Shown here one piece after another: positions 19,766 to 28,751 of a DNA stretch of 64,000 bases (its first letter is position 1; each line of letters starts with the position of its first letter). The notes under the pieces are model-generated. The model worked only from the letters and a program-made list of their open reading frames with translations, had not been told where the DNA came from and searched no databases. The stretch covers positions 1 to 64,000 of the forward strand of contig JAEUKB010000037.1 of the NCBI GenBank assembly GCA_016794365.1, in the 5' to 3' direction. This stretch comes from Myxococcales bacterium. GTDB lineage: Bacteria; Myxococcota_A; Polyangia; Palsa-1104; JAEUJZ01. Both the position numbers and the translations under genes were made by a program.

Positions 19766-21400
19766 TTACAGCCACAGCTCGCGCACGGCTTGACGGTCCG
19801 CACAGGGCGGGTCGGTCGCAAGCGACGAAAACAGCGCTTGGACAAACCCGGCTGGGCCCCACTTGGCCGCAAAATAGGGCAGCGACAGGACGCGCTCTTG
19901 AGGTGCTCCATTTGGAAACAGGAACGCTTGTAGGCGATCGATTCGCTGGGTGGCTGTTACGTTGCGTTCGGTCAGTGCGTGGGCGTAGCGTTCGATTGCG
20001 TGCGAAATAGATCGGTTTATCGTGTCTCGCGCCCGTCGAACCGGATCGCGGAGCGCGGGATCGATCGCTTCCAGCTCGTCCAGGCGCGCAGCGAAGTCGG
20101 ACAGGATCGACGCTCTGAGCGCATCGGGCTGCGGCTGGTCGGTCTGGGTAAGCAGGTGTGAGCGAAGCAGCTCTGCGCGCGGCACTTCCACGTCGGACGC
20201 TTTCAGGTTCAGCTTGCGCAGCCACGACAGCGTGTTGTCTTGCAGACAGCGAAAGCGTGCGCGCGGAATCACCAGCGGCTCGGGCAGCTCACGCAGCGAA
20301 TAGAGCGGTCCCAGCTGGGCAAAATAGCTCAGCTCGGCGGGGCCTCCGACGTAGGCTGCCGTCGGGAGCAGCGTGTCTTGAATCAGCGGTCGCAGCAGCG
20401 CAGACGAGCTAAATCGCCACGGCTCTCGATCCATCAGCGACAACAGCTCTGACTCGGACAGACGCAGCTTGTCGTGACGCGAGTCGGGCACCGACCAAGC
20501 AGGTCGTTCCAGTCGATAGCGCGGTCCGGTCACGTCGTGCAGGTGATGAAACAGCAGCGACACGTCGGGACGGACCGGAATCTGACAGGAAAAGCCGCGC
20601 TGCTGAAGCTGCTCTGCACGGGTGACGAGCGCCGTCGAGATCGTCTTTTCTTCGACGAGCGCAAAGCGATACAGCGGTAGCGCCAGGCGGGCCACCTGCG
20701 GGCTTTGCGGATGACGCGGATCGAGGACAAGCAGTCCTTCTTTTTCAAACAGCTCGCCGAGAAAGCTGGAAAACGCATCACTTGGCGTCGTCTCGGGCCG
20801 ATGGGTTCGCCGCAGTGATGCGAGCAGCGACGCGGCATAGGGCAAGGACGCCAGCTCGGCATCGAGACGATCCAGCAGATCGATCACCGACGGTCCGAGC
20901 GTGCGATGAGCCACAGAAGTGCGCGCCAGGCTGGGATCGCTCGGTGCAAGCTGGAGACGCAGCGGCGGCTTTCCTTCGACGGGAACGAAGCAGTGATCGA
21001 TCTCGGCAAAGTCGTGATCTTCGGTCTGAAGCCAAAACAGCGGCACACAGGGAATTCCCGATTCGTGTGAGAGCTGCTTGGCTGTGGCGATCGCCGTCGC
21101 TGCTTTGTACACGGTGTAGAGCGGCCCGAGAAACAGCCCGACTTGCTGTCCCGTGACGACAACGGCGGTGCCACTCGGTCCCGGCTCACAGAGCTGATCG
21201 AGGTGCTGTTGTCTCGACGGACTTGGGCGCAGGCGCTGGTTTTGGACGCGCAGCGCGCTCGCCAGCTCGGGGGAAATCCGTCGCTGGGCTGCTTGCTGTA
21301 CCGTCGCGATGCGATCCGCTTCATTGCGGAAGTCTCGTCGCAGAATGCCGAAAGCCTGCGGATCTCGCTGCAAAAACGCCGCACCAAAGGGAGCCAGCAT
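19766..21400 (-). CDS. bshC: Putative bacillithiol cysteine-adding enzyme BshC
   Basis: A 544-residue protein, typical BshC length (about 540). BshC is thought to add Cys to glucosaminyl-malate in the last step of bacillithiol synthesis. Family hallmarks are VVVTGQQVGLFLGPLYTVYK (80-99) and FWLQTEDHDFAEID (122-135), plus a C-terminal coiled coil around RRARDTINRSI. The ATG at 21400 is used; longer in-frame starts run into the divergent PIG-L gene. It is 6 bases upstream of bshA, forming a bshC-bshA operon. No cytoplasmic bshB is visible in the window. Confidence 0.93.
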   Translation of the reverse strand: MLAPFGAAFLQRDPQAFGILRRDFRNEADRIATVQQAAQRRISPELASALRVQNQRLRPSPSRQQHLDQLCEPGPSGTAVVVTGQQVGLFLGPLYTVYKAATAIATAKQLSHESGIPCVPLFWLQTEDHDFAEIDHCFVPVEGKPPLRLQLAPSDPSLARTSVAHRTLGPSVIDLLDRLDAELASLPYAASLLASLRRTHRPETTPSDAFSSFLGELFEKEGLLVLDPRHPQSPQVARLALPLYRFALVEEKTISTALVTRAEQLQQRGFSCQIPVRPDVSLLFHHLHDVTGPRYRLERPAWSVPDSRHDKLRLSESELLSLMDREPWRFSSSALLRPLIQDTLLPTAAYVGGPAELSYFAQLGPLYSLRELPEPLVIPRARFRCLQDNTLSWLRKLNLKASDVEVPRAELLRSHLLTQTDQPQPDALRASILSDFAARLDELEAIDPALRDPVRRARDTINRSISHAIERYAHALTERNVTATQRIDRLQAFLFPNGAPQERVLSLPYFAAKWGPAGFVQALFSSLATDPPCADRQAVRELWL

Positions 21401-21473
21401 GGGATTGCGCGACAATCTACGCCAGGTCGCGGCCAGCGTATACTCGCGGTCTTTTCGCGGAGGCTGCTGCCAG

Positions 21474-24056
21474 ATGTCGCAACGGATGTCGGAACGGAAA
21501 CGCGCACTTGGGACGATGACAGCGTCGCTTGTTGGCGCGCTGATGACGGTCGGTGTACTGCTTGCGCCGATGACTGGGCATGGACAGGCAGGGTCGCCGA
21601 AAACGGGTGCGGCCGAGCTTCTGCGCGCGATTGAGCGCTTGGCTGTCGTCGGAAATGTGCTGTATGTGGCGGCGCATCCCGATGATGAAAACACGCGACT
21701 TTTGGCCTATGTAAGCGGGGAAGAGCTGGTCCGAACCGCGTACTTGTCGCTGACGCGCGGCGACGGAGGCCAGAACCTGATTGGCGCGGAGCAAGGTCCG
21801 CTGCTGGGACTGATTCGCACGCAAGAGCTTTTGGCGGCGCGACGTGTCGATGGTGGCGAGCAGTTTTTTACGCGCGCGCGGGACTTTGGCTACTCGAAGA
21901 CACCGACGGAGACGCTGGCGATCTGGAACCGAGAAGCGGTGCTGACGGATGCGGTGTGGGTGATTCGCCAGTTTTGTCCCGACGTGATCATCACGCGCTT
22001 TCCGACGCAAGGACTCGATACGCACGGACATCACACTGCGTCGGCGATCTTGGCGGAAGAAGCGCTGCGAGCGGCGGCGGACCCGGGCTTTGCCAAAGAG
22101 CAGCTTCAGACGGTGGGCGTGTGGCAAGCGAAGCGGCTGTTTTGGAATCGATCGCCGTGGGGACGACTGGCCAGCGATGATCTGTCGAAGTTTGTGAAGC
22201 TCGATGTCGGTGGCTATAACCCGGTGCTCGGGGTTTCATACGGAGAGCTGGCGGCGGACAGTCGCAGCATGCACAAGAGCCAAGGCTTCGGATCGGCGCG
22301 CAGTCGTGGTCCCAGCCCGGAATACTTTCTGCCGCTTTATCCACAGAGTTCTGACGGAAAGCTGCCGCAGAGCCTGTTTGAAGGGATCGATCGTTCGTGG
22401 CGACGGGTTCCCGGCGGTGAAAAGCTGGCGCTGACGCTGGCACAGGCGGCCAAAGAGTTTGATCCGCGACGACCAAGCGCTGTGATTCCGACGCTGCTGC
22501 GTGCGCGCGCCGAGCTTTCACTGTTGCCTGACAGTCCGTGGAAAGCGCCGAAGCTGCGCGAGCTGGATGACGTGATCCTCGGCTGCGCGGGTCTGCACCT
22601 GGATTCGATCGCGAGCGATTTCGTCGTAGTTCCCGGCGAAGAGCTGAAGGTGACGCTGTCGGCGATTGTGCGTGCGCAGCTTGGAGCTTCGTCGGTGCGG
22701 ATTCGGGAAGTCAAGCTGCCGGGCGCGGGGACGGTGCCGATCGGGGTCGATCTGTCCGTCGGTGTTCCGTGGCAGCTAGAGCGCTCGGTCACGGTGGCCA
22801 AAGAGACGGAGATCTCGAATCCATACTGGCTGAGCGCTCCGCCGGACGCTGGGATGTATCGCGTCGCTGAGCGTGACAAGCTCCAGATCGGTCAGCCGGA
22901 AAATCTACCGTCACTGCCCGTCGAGTTTGTGCTCGATGTGCGCTCATCCGACGGAAAAGTTGAGACGCTGCGGGTGATGCGATCGGTGCTGTTTAAGTGG
23001 ACCGATCCAGTGGCTGGCGAGCGGCTGCGCAGCATCGAAGTGACACCGAAAGTGATGGTGAACGTCGATGCGCAGGTGCTGATGTTTACGGATGCGACGC
23101 CGCGACCGCTGCGGGTGCGACTGAAGGCGGGACAAGACAAGGTGGCGGGTGAGCTGCGCTTGTCGCTGCCGACGACGTATGTGGCGGAGCCGAAGCAGGT
23201 GACGTTTTCTCTCGCGAGCAAGGGAGAAGAGCAGGAAGTGCTGTTTCAGGTTCGTCATCGAGAAAAGCTGCCGTCGGCGTCGCTGGATAGCACGCTCACG
23301 GTTGAGGCGATCGTCGAGGGACAGACCTTTTCGCGTGGGCTGCTGCGCATCGAGCATCCGCACATTCCGATCCAGACGCTGTTTCCTTCTGCGACGGTGA
23401 AGCTGGTGGGTGTGTCGCTGCAAAAGACGCGCAAAAAGATTGGCTACATTGCTGGGGCGGGCGACGAGGTGGCAGCAGCGCTCAAGCAAGTGGGCTTCGA
23501 CGTGACGCTGCTTTCGGAAGAGGCGATCTTGCGTCAGCCGCTCGGACAGTACGGAGCGATCGTGATCGGGGTGCGGGCGTACAACGTGAACCCGCGCTTG
23601 CCGTTTTATCGAGAGAAGCTGATGCAGTACGTGTCGGCGGGCGGAAACTTGGTGGTTCAGTACAACACCAGCAATCGTCTCGGGAAGCTGACGGTGCCGA
23701 TTGGACCGCAGCCGTTTGAGATCACAACCGATCGCGTCACCGACGAAAACGCCGAAGTCAAAGTGCTGCTTCCAGGGCATCCGATCTTGGAAAAACCGAA
23801 CAAGATCACAGCGACGGACTTTGCGGGCTGGGTGCAAGAGCGCGGGCTGTACTTTGCCGACAAGTGGGACGCTGCGTATCAAGCGCCGCTCGGGATGCAC
23901 GATCCAGGCGAGCCAGAGCGACGCGGAAGCTTGATCGTTGCGCGTCACGGAAAAGGTTCGTTTGTGTACACCGGGCTGTCGTTTTTCCGTCAGCTCCCGG
24001 CGGGCGTTCCGGGTGCGTTTCGACTGTTTGCCAACCTGATCTCGCAGGAGCCCTAG
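21474..24056 (+). CDS. Exported large PIG-L (LmbE) family deacetylase-like protein
   Basis: An 860-residue protein. A hydrophobic signal segment (about residues 15-38) is followed by a PIG-L/LmbE domain with metal-binding AHPDDE (67-72) and HGHH (184-187), a central beta-rich region, and a C-terminal glutamine-amidotransferase-like fold (from about 695, YGAIVIGVRAYN). PIG-L enzymes deacetylate GlcNAc derivatives (BshB, MshB) or cleave thiol conjugates. The signal suggests a periplasmic site, unlike cytoplasmic BshB. Start ATG 21474 has GGAGG at 21459-21463. It diverges from bshC and is followed after one base by a small coupled gene. Confidence 0.88.
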   Translation: MSQRMSERKRALGTMTASLVGALMTVGVLLAPMTGHGQAGSPKTGAAELLRAIERLAVVGNVLYVAAHPDDENTRLLAYVSGEELVRTAYLSLTRGDGGQNLIGAEQGPLLGLIRTQELLAARRVDGGEQFFTRARDFGYSKTPTETLAIWNREAVLTDAVWVIRQFCPDVIITRFPTQGLDTHGHHTASAILAEEALRAAADPGFAKEQLQTVGVWQAKRLFWNRSPWGRLASDDLSKFVKLDVGGYNPVLGVSYGELAADSRSMHKSQGFGSARSRGPSPEYFLPLYPQSSDGKLPQSLFEGIDRSWRRVPGGEKLALTLAQAAKEFDPRRPSAVIPTLLRARAELSLLPDSPWKAPKLRELDDVILGCAGLHLDSIASDFVVVPGEELKVTLSAIVRAQLGASSVRIREVKLPGAGTVPIGVDLSVGVPWQLERSVTVAKETEISNPYWLSAPPDAGMYRVAERDKLQIGQPENLPSLPVEFVLDVRSSDGKVETLRVMRSVLFKWTDPVAGERLRSIEVTPKVMVNVDAQVLMFTDATPRPLRVRLKAGQDKVAGELRLSLPTTYVAEPKQVTFSLASKGEEQEVLFQVRHREKLPSASLDSTLTVEAIVEGQTFSRGLLRIEHPHIPIQTLFPSATVKLVGVSLQKTRKKIGYIAGAGDEVAAALKQVGFDVTLLSEEAILRQPLGQYGAIVIGVRAYNVNPRLPFYREKLMQYVSAGGNLVVQYNTSNRLGKLTVPIGPQPFEITTDRVTDENAEVKVLLPGHPILEKPNKITATDFAGWVQERGLYFADKWDAAYQAPLGMHDPGEPERRGSLIVARHGKGSFVYTGLSFFRQLPAGVPGAFRLFANLISQEP

Positions 24057-24057
24057 C

Positions 24058-24228
24058 GTGACGCGCGCTGCATCGTCAGAACCGGCTACATCGTCAGAAC
24101 CCGCTGCATCGTCAGAGGAAGAAGCGCCGCCGATCTTTGGATCGTGGAACAGGCTCTATGCGCTGGTGCTGGGCAGCCTGGCTGTGACGGTGACGCTGCT
24201 GTATGCGCTGTCGAAGGTGTACTCGTGA
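24058..24228 (+). CDS. 56-residue single-helix membrane protein between PIG-L and symporter genes
   Basis: A GTG-initiated frame starting one base after the PIG-L stop and overlapping the symporter start by four bases (GTGA). The product has an acidic Ala/Ser/Glu-rich N-terminus with three SSE units, then WNRLYALVLGSLAVTVTLLY, a clear membrane helix of about 20 residues, and a short basic end. Coupling on both sides argues that it is translated. Short helper subunits are known for some sodium:solute symporters. No homologue is recognised by eye. Confidence 0.72.
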   Translation: MTRAASSEPATSSEPAASSEEEAPPIFGSWNRLYALVLGSLAVTVTLLYALSKVYS

Positions 24229-25913
24229 CGGGGCTCGACTGGCTGGTGCTGTGTGGGACGCTGCTCGCGATCGTCGGCTATGGGCTGTGGAAAGGTCGCA
24301 TCCGACAGACGGCGGATCAGTACCTGCGCGGCGGGCGCGATCTGAAGTGGTACACGATCGGGCTGTCGATCATGGCGACGCAGGCGAGCGCGATCACGTT
24401 CCTGTCGATGCCGGGTCAGGCCTACGAAGACGGAATGGGCTTTGTGCAGTTTTACTTCGGGCTGCCCGTCGCGATGGTGCTGCTGTCCGCGACGATCGTG
24501 CCTCTGTATACCAAGCTGCGCGTCACCACAGCGTACGAGTACTTGGAAGGTCGCTTCGATCGCAAGACGAGGCTCCTTACGGCGTTTCTGTTTCTGCTTC
24601 AGCGCGGGCTCGGAACGGGGCTGTCGATCTATGCGCCAGCGATTGTGTTGTCGTCGGTGCTCGGCTGGCCGCTGCACCTGACCAACCTGTTTATTGGTGT
24701 GCTGGTGATCCTGTACACGGTGTCGGGCGGAACGCGCGTGGTCAGTCAGACGCAGACGTATCAGATGGTGGTGATGCTCGGCGGGATGGCGCTTGGTTTT
24801 TACTTTGTGCTGCACGCGCTGCCGAGTGAGGTGTCGTTTGGCGACGCGCTGCACCTTGCGGGAAGCCTGGACAAGCTCAAGCTGGTCGATGTTTCGCCGC
24901 GCTTTGACACGCGCTACACGTTCTGGTCGGGCATGACCGGCGGGCTGTTTGTGGCGCTCGCGTACTTTGGGACGGATCAGACGCAGGTTCAGCGCTATCT
25001 GGCGGGCGGATCGCTGGCGGAAAGTCGGCTGGGACTGCTGCTCAACGGGCTGGTCAAGGTGCCGATGCAGTGCGGGATCTTGCTCGTCGGTGTGATGGTT
25101 TTCGCGTTTTATCAGTTTCACAAGCCGCCGCTGTTCTTTCAGCAGGCGGAGCTGTCGCGGGCGCTTGCTTCGTCTGCCGGTGCGGAGCTTTCCCAAGTGG
25201 ACGCGGAGTTTTCCCAGTCGTTTGCGCGCAAGCAGCAGCACCTGGCTGACTTTCTGCGTGCTCGTCACAGCAGCGACGAAGTCCAGCTTGCGACGGCGCA
25301 AGCGGCGCTGCGAGACGAAAACGTCAGGGCCCAAGCGCTGCGGACAAAGGCCAAGCAGATCCTGAAAAAAGCGCACCCTCAGACGGAAAGCAAAGATGCG
25401 GACTACATCTTCATCACCTTTGTAAAAGAGCACTTTCCGTCGGGACTGGTCGGTCTGTTCCTGGCTGTGATCTTTTGTGCAGCGATGTCAGCGACGGCGA
25501 GTGCGCTCAATGCGCTGGGTTCGACGACGGTCATCGATTTTTACAAGACGACGATCAAGCCGAGCGCGAGCGACCGTCACTATCTCATCGCGGCCAAGCT
25601 GTGTACGGTGCTGTGGGGTGTGCTAGCGATGCTGTTTGCGACGTTTGCGCAGCTTGTCGATAACCTGATCCAAGCGGTCAACATCTTGGGATCGATCTTT
25701 TACGGACCGACGCTCGGTGTGTTCTTGGTCGGGTTTTTCTTGCCGAGAGTGAAAGGCAACGTCGTGTTTGTGGCGCTGTGCGTCGCGCAGCTCGCGGTGA
25801 TCCTGACCTTCGCACTGAGCAGCATCGGCTTTCTTTGGTACAACGTCATCGGCTGCGGCGCGGTGGTCTGTCTGGCGCTGGTTGGAAGTGCGCTGGCTCC
25901 GTCTGATCGCTAA
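24225..25913 (+). CDS. Sodium:solute symporter (SSS family)
   Basis: A 562-residue transporter of the SSS/SLC5 type with about 13 hydrophobic helices. Family features include the N-terminal GYGLWKGRIRQTADQYLRGGRDLKW, the MATQASAITFLSMPG helix and the FCAAMSATASALNALGST motif. A hydrophilic helical insert (about residues 305-395, rich in Gln, Ala, Arg and Lys) separates two helices and looks like a cytoplasmic coiled coil. The GTG start at 24225 overlaps the upstream small gene. The substrate is unknown; position suggests a thiol- or amino-sugar-derived compound. Confidence 0.92.
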   Translation: MTGLDWLVLCGTLLAIVGYGLWKGRIRQTADQYLRGGRDLKWYTIGLSIMATQASAITFLSMPGQAYEDGMGFVQFYFGLPVAMVLLSATIVPLYTKLRVTTAYEYLEGRFDRKTRLLTAFLFLLQRGLGTGLSIYAPAIVLSSVLGWPLHLTNLFIGVLVILYTVSGGTRVVSQTQTYQMVVMLGGMALGFYFVLHALPSEVSFGDALHLAGSLDKLKLVDVSPRFDTRYTFWSGMTGGLFVALAYFGTDQTQVQRYLAGGSLAESRLGLLLNGLVKVPMQCGILLVGVMVFAFYQFHKPPLFFQQAELSRALASSAGAELSQVDAEFSQSFARKQQHLADFLRARHSSDEVQLATAQAALRDENVRAQALRTKAKQILKKAHPQTESKDADYIFITFVKEHFPSGLVGLFLAVIFCAAMSATASALNALGSTTVIDFYKTTIKPSASDRHYLIAAKLCTVLWGVLAMLFATFAQLVDNLIQAVNILGSIFYGPTLGVFLVGFFLPRVKGNVVFVALCVAQLAVILTFALSSIGFLWYNVIGCGAVVCLALVGSALAPSDR

Positions 25914-25990
25914 ACGATCTGCGAACGAGCGCCAAGCGATCTGCGACTGAGCCGAGCCCGTGCGCTGCGATGACAGTGCGCTGCGATCCG

Positions 25991-26797
25991 TTAGTTGTTG
26001 AGGAGTCGGCGAAGCTCTGACTGGGCTTCATCACCGAGGGTGGCGGCGATCTCGGCGATGACGGCGCGCTCGGTGGTGCTGACGGATCGATGCAGTCCGA
26101 ACAGACCGCCCGAGACTTCGGCGATCTCGACGCACAGATCGATGAGCTGGCGCTCTTCACGCGCGGCGTCGCCTCGGCTGCTGTGCAGGATGTCGCGCAG
26201 ACACTCGAGGCTGGCATGCAAGAACGCTTCCGTCGGACGAGTCGTCAAAAGCGACTCGCACATCACGTACGCGCGGCTGCCTTCGGGAATCTCTCGGACC
26301 TTCAGCACTTGCAGGATGCGACTGCGCTCGCGACGGTTGATTTCGCCGTTGGCCCAGGCAACTTGAATGAGCGGCAGGATGTGCAGCACGCACGCCGTCT
26401 CACTGTCGAAGCCGAGTCGAACCAAGCGCTCGGCCAGCTCTCGACTGGGCATCTTCAGCGTCTCGATCACCTGCGAGATGTGCCGCTTGGGCGCAACCTT
26501 GGGCGAAAGCTGCGACGGCCTGGGCGAAAGCTGCGACGGACTTGGAGTAAGCCGCGACGGACTTGGAGTAAGCCGCGACGGACTTGGAGTAAGCCGCGAC
26601 GGAACATCCGACGCAGCGAGTGGACTTGGAGTTACACCCGACGGAAGTGGTGAGCTTCCCGACGGCTTCTCACCGCGAATGGCATCAATGATGTCCGACA
26701 GCGAGTGACGGCGCTTCGAGGGTGGTGTCTCTTTGGATGTGGGCGGTGTTACAGACTCGGCAGTGGCCGGAATCGGCGGGGTTCGTTCAGGGCTCAT
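25991..26797 (-). CDS. TerB-like helical protein with Ser/Pro repeat linker
   Basis: A 268-residue protein. The N-terminal 110 residues are low-complexity Ser/Pro/Thr with tandem SRLTPSP repeats matching the 21-bp DNA repeat. The C-terminal part (about 115-265) is all-helical with LIQVAWANGEINRRERSRI and a second acidic segment, matching TerB/DjlA-type domains found in tellurite resistance and membrane-stress proteins. No signal peptide is seen, so it is probably cytoplasmic. Function is unknown. Confidence 0.78.
   Translation of the reverse strand: MSPERTPPIPATAESVTPPTSKETPPSKRRHSLSDIIDAIRGEKPSGSSPLPSGVTPSPLAASDVPSRLTPSPSRLTPSPSRLTPSPSQLSPRPSQLSPKVAPKRHISQVIETLKMPSRELAERLVRLGFDSETACVLHILPLIQVAWANGEINRRERSRILQVLKVREIPEGSRAYVMCESLLTTRPTEAFLHASLECLRDILHSSRGDAAREERQLIDLCVEIAEVSGGLFGLHRSVSTTERAVIAEIAATLGDEAQSELRRLLNN
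26499..26603. repeat. 21-bp in-frame tandem repeat within the TerB-like gene
   Basis: Three perfect copies of CTTGGAGTAAGCCGCGACGGA occupy 26541-26603, preceded by two diverged copies (CTGGGCGAAAGCTGCGACGG type) from about 26499. They encode the SRLTPSP/SQLSP heptads on the minus strand. The perfect identity of three units suggests recent duplication or slippage. Confidence 0.93.
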
Positions 26798-26849
26798 ACT
26801 ACGCTCCAGCGTGCAAAAACACGACTGACCGTAATGGAGCGTACCTTAT

Positions 26850-27329
26850 TTACTTTACGCCAAGCAATTCGACGTCGAAATGTAGCTCTGCATCCGGTGG
26901 GATGACGCCGCCCACACCGCGTGAGCCGTAGCCCAGGTTCGATGGAACGATCAGGGTGCGCTGGCCTCCCACCTTCATGGAAAGCACGCCTTCGTCCCAG
27001 CCTTTGATGACCTGACCGACGCCGATTTGGAACTCGAATGGCTCGCCGCGATCGCGTGAGCTGTCGAACTTCTGACCGTTGGCGAGCGTGCCGGTGTAGT
27101 GGACGCGCACGGTCTGGCCTTTTTTCGGCGTCGCGCCGGTGCCCACTTGGGTGTCGATGTACTTGAGTCCCGAGGCTGTGGTGACCATTTTTCCTCCGCT
27201 TGGGGCGGCTTTGGCGGGCTCTTCTTTTTTGGCTGGCGCGGGATCAGCGACGGACGTTCCGATCGCACCTGCGACCAGCAGCACGCTGAGCAGACCGGAC
27301 AGCGCGCGTCGGGATGGAATGTGGGACAT
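26850..27329 (-). CDS. Exported FKBP-type peptidyl-prolyl cis-trans isomerase
   Basis: A 159-residue protein with a signal peptide (residues 1-28, ending VADPA), a Lys/Pro/Ala linker and one FKBP domain (about 50-158). Conserved residues include VRVHYTGTLANGQKFDSS, GVGQVIKGWDEG, GQRTLIVPSNLGYGSRG and IPPDAELHFDVELL. It should catalyse prolyl isomerisation and assist folding in the periplasm. ATG at 27329 is preceded by GGAGGAA. It lies downstream of an amidohydrolase lipoprotein gene on the same strand, 24 bases away, so co-transcription is likely. Confidence 0.95.
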   Translation of the reverse strand: MSHIPSRRALSGLLSVLLVAGAIGTSVADPAPAKKEEPAKAAPSGGKMVTTASGLKYIDTQVGTGATPKKGQTVRVHYTGTLANGQKFDSSRDRGEPFEFQIGVGQVIKGWDEGVLSMKVGGQRTLIVPSNLGYGSRGVGGVIPPDAELHFDVELLGVK

Positions 27330-27353
27330 CGGTTCCTCCAAATCAGTCGTGGC

Positions 27354-28601
27354 TTATAGCTCGTCTCCCGTTGGTGCGGGGCCTTGCTCTTGCTTGGGCA
27401 GCGGCGCTTTGGGCACAGACACCCCAAGCAGCCGTTCTGCGTTTTTGTAATAAATTTTTTCCAGCACCTCGACGGGAAGGTTCACGCCAGCGATCGTCCA
27501 TTTGCCTTGAATCGGCGTCGGGCTGGGAATGTCGGTATCCGCCGTCTCGAAGTAGCGATAGGTCGAATCGAAGAAGCGATCGGCATCCGCTTCCGTCGGA
27601 GGATCGGTTCCAACCGAGCCAAACATGGCTGGCGTTCCAGCGCGCGAAAGGGCCGTATCGGTTCCGAACAGGATGCGATCTTGGTACTTGATAAAGAACG
27701 CACGCAGCTTTTCGGCGCTATGGTTTGCGTCGCTGCGACCGATCGCGGGCAGTCGTGCCGCTGTGTCGATGTACAGGTTCGGATACTTATCGAGCGCTTG
27801 TGCGACCAGCTCGGGCTCCTCGGGCGCATTGCCGAAGTGAACGCCGATAAAGATCGTCTTGGGATGACGCGCGACGCGACGCAAAAACGCATCGAATAGC
27901 TCTCGCCACGACGGAATGGCACCGCGCTTGTGAGCATCGTAAAAGCTCCACTCGGGATGCGCGAGCAGCTCGTCGAAGCGCTCGTTCTTCGGACTCGGCT
28001 CTTGCCAAAAAGCCTGCGGATCGCCGGTGTGAATCGCGACGGGAAGCTTCAGCTCTCCGGCTTTCTCAAACACCGGATCGAGCCCTGGATCATCGACTTT
28101 GAGCAGCTTTCCGTCGGGCCCTTGGTATTCCAGACCGAGCGCTTTGTGGATCTTGATCCCTTTGGCACCCACCGTCTTGGCTGTGACGAGCGCTTCGGCC
28201 ATGCGCGCTCCGTAACCGGGCTTGCTCGCTTCTTCAAAGTCGAGCCCCGTGAAGGTCAGAATGTGTCCATACGCAACCTGGTTATCGACGACAAACTCTT
28301 CAAAGCCGTGCTCCGCAGAGGCTCCCGACAGGTTGACCGCCAAGCGGATGCCATAGCGCTCAAACAGACGGGCCGCGCGCAGTCCCGAACCGAGCAGGAT
28401 GTGGGTGTGCGTGTCGATGCGCGGCATGTTCCGTCGCACAAACGGCACTTTGGGCGGCGGTGTGCTCTGCACGGCAACCGGCGGATTGGGCGCGACGGGC
28501 TGCGGCTGCGTCTTGGACTTACAGCCGACCATCAGCACGAGACCGAGCGATAGACCCAAGCACGCGACAAACGATTTCGAGGAGAGAGAGTGGCGACGCA
28601 C
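27354..28601 (-). CDS. Amidohydrolase-family lipoprotein (amidohydrolase_2)
   Basis: A 415-residue protein with a lipoprotein signal (lipobox LMVGC, Cys27) and a Pro/Val-rich tether. The TIM-barrel metal-hydrolase domain begins with DTHTH (63-67) and contains the metal-ligand His segments VAIHTGD and IGVHFGN and a C-terminal FGTD Asp. It resembles the amidohydrolase_2 group (decarboxylases and hydrolases acting on ring acids or lactones). The substrate is unknown. It is divergent from the VWA protein gene. Confidence 0.86.
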   Translation of the reverse strand: MRRHSLSSKSFVACLGLSLGLVLMVGCKSKTQPQPVAPNPPVAVQSTPPPKVPFVRRNMPRIDTHTHILLGSGLRAARLFERYGIRLAVNLSGASAEHGFEEFVVDNQVAYGHILTFTGLDFEEASKPGYGARMAEALVTAKTVGAKGIKIHKALGLEYQGPDGKLLKVDDPGLDPVFEKAGELKLPVAIHTGDPQAFWQEPSPKNERFDELLAHPEWSFYDAHKRGAIPSWRELFDAFLRRVARHPKTIFIGVHFGNAPEEPELVAQALDKYPNLYIDTAARLPAIGRSDANHSAEKLRAFFIKYQDRILFGTDTALSRAGTPAMFGSVGTDPPTEADADRFFDSTYRYFETADTDIPSPTPIQGKWTIAGVNLPVEVLEKIYYKNAERLLGVSVPKAPLPKQEQGPAPTGDEL

Positions 28602-28751
28602 CGGGGCGAGTCTAGCAAAAAGGGCGTAGCTGTAAGCGAGTCCAAATCGCGGCTGCGACGCTTGCCGAGCGTGTTTTTGACGCTACTTTTTGCGATTTCG
28701 CCCTATGATGGGAACGTGGAAATTTCTGTGTTCTCGTCTGGAGAGGGCCTT

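Noticed and set aside
21474..24056. Calling the PIG-L protein BshB
   Set aside because: It is far larger than BshB and has a signal-like N-terminus; the cytoplasmic deacetylation step cannot be assigned to it from sequence alone.
22944..25433. Long minus-strand frames opposite the PIG-L and symporter genes
   Set aside because: Arg/His-rich shadows without ribosome-binding sites or recognisable domains.
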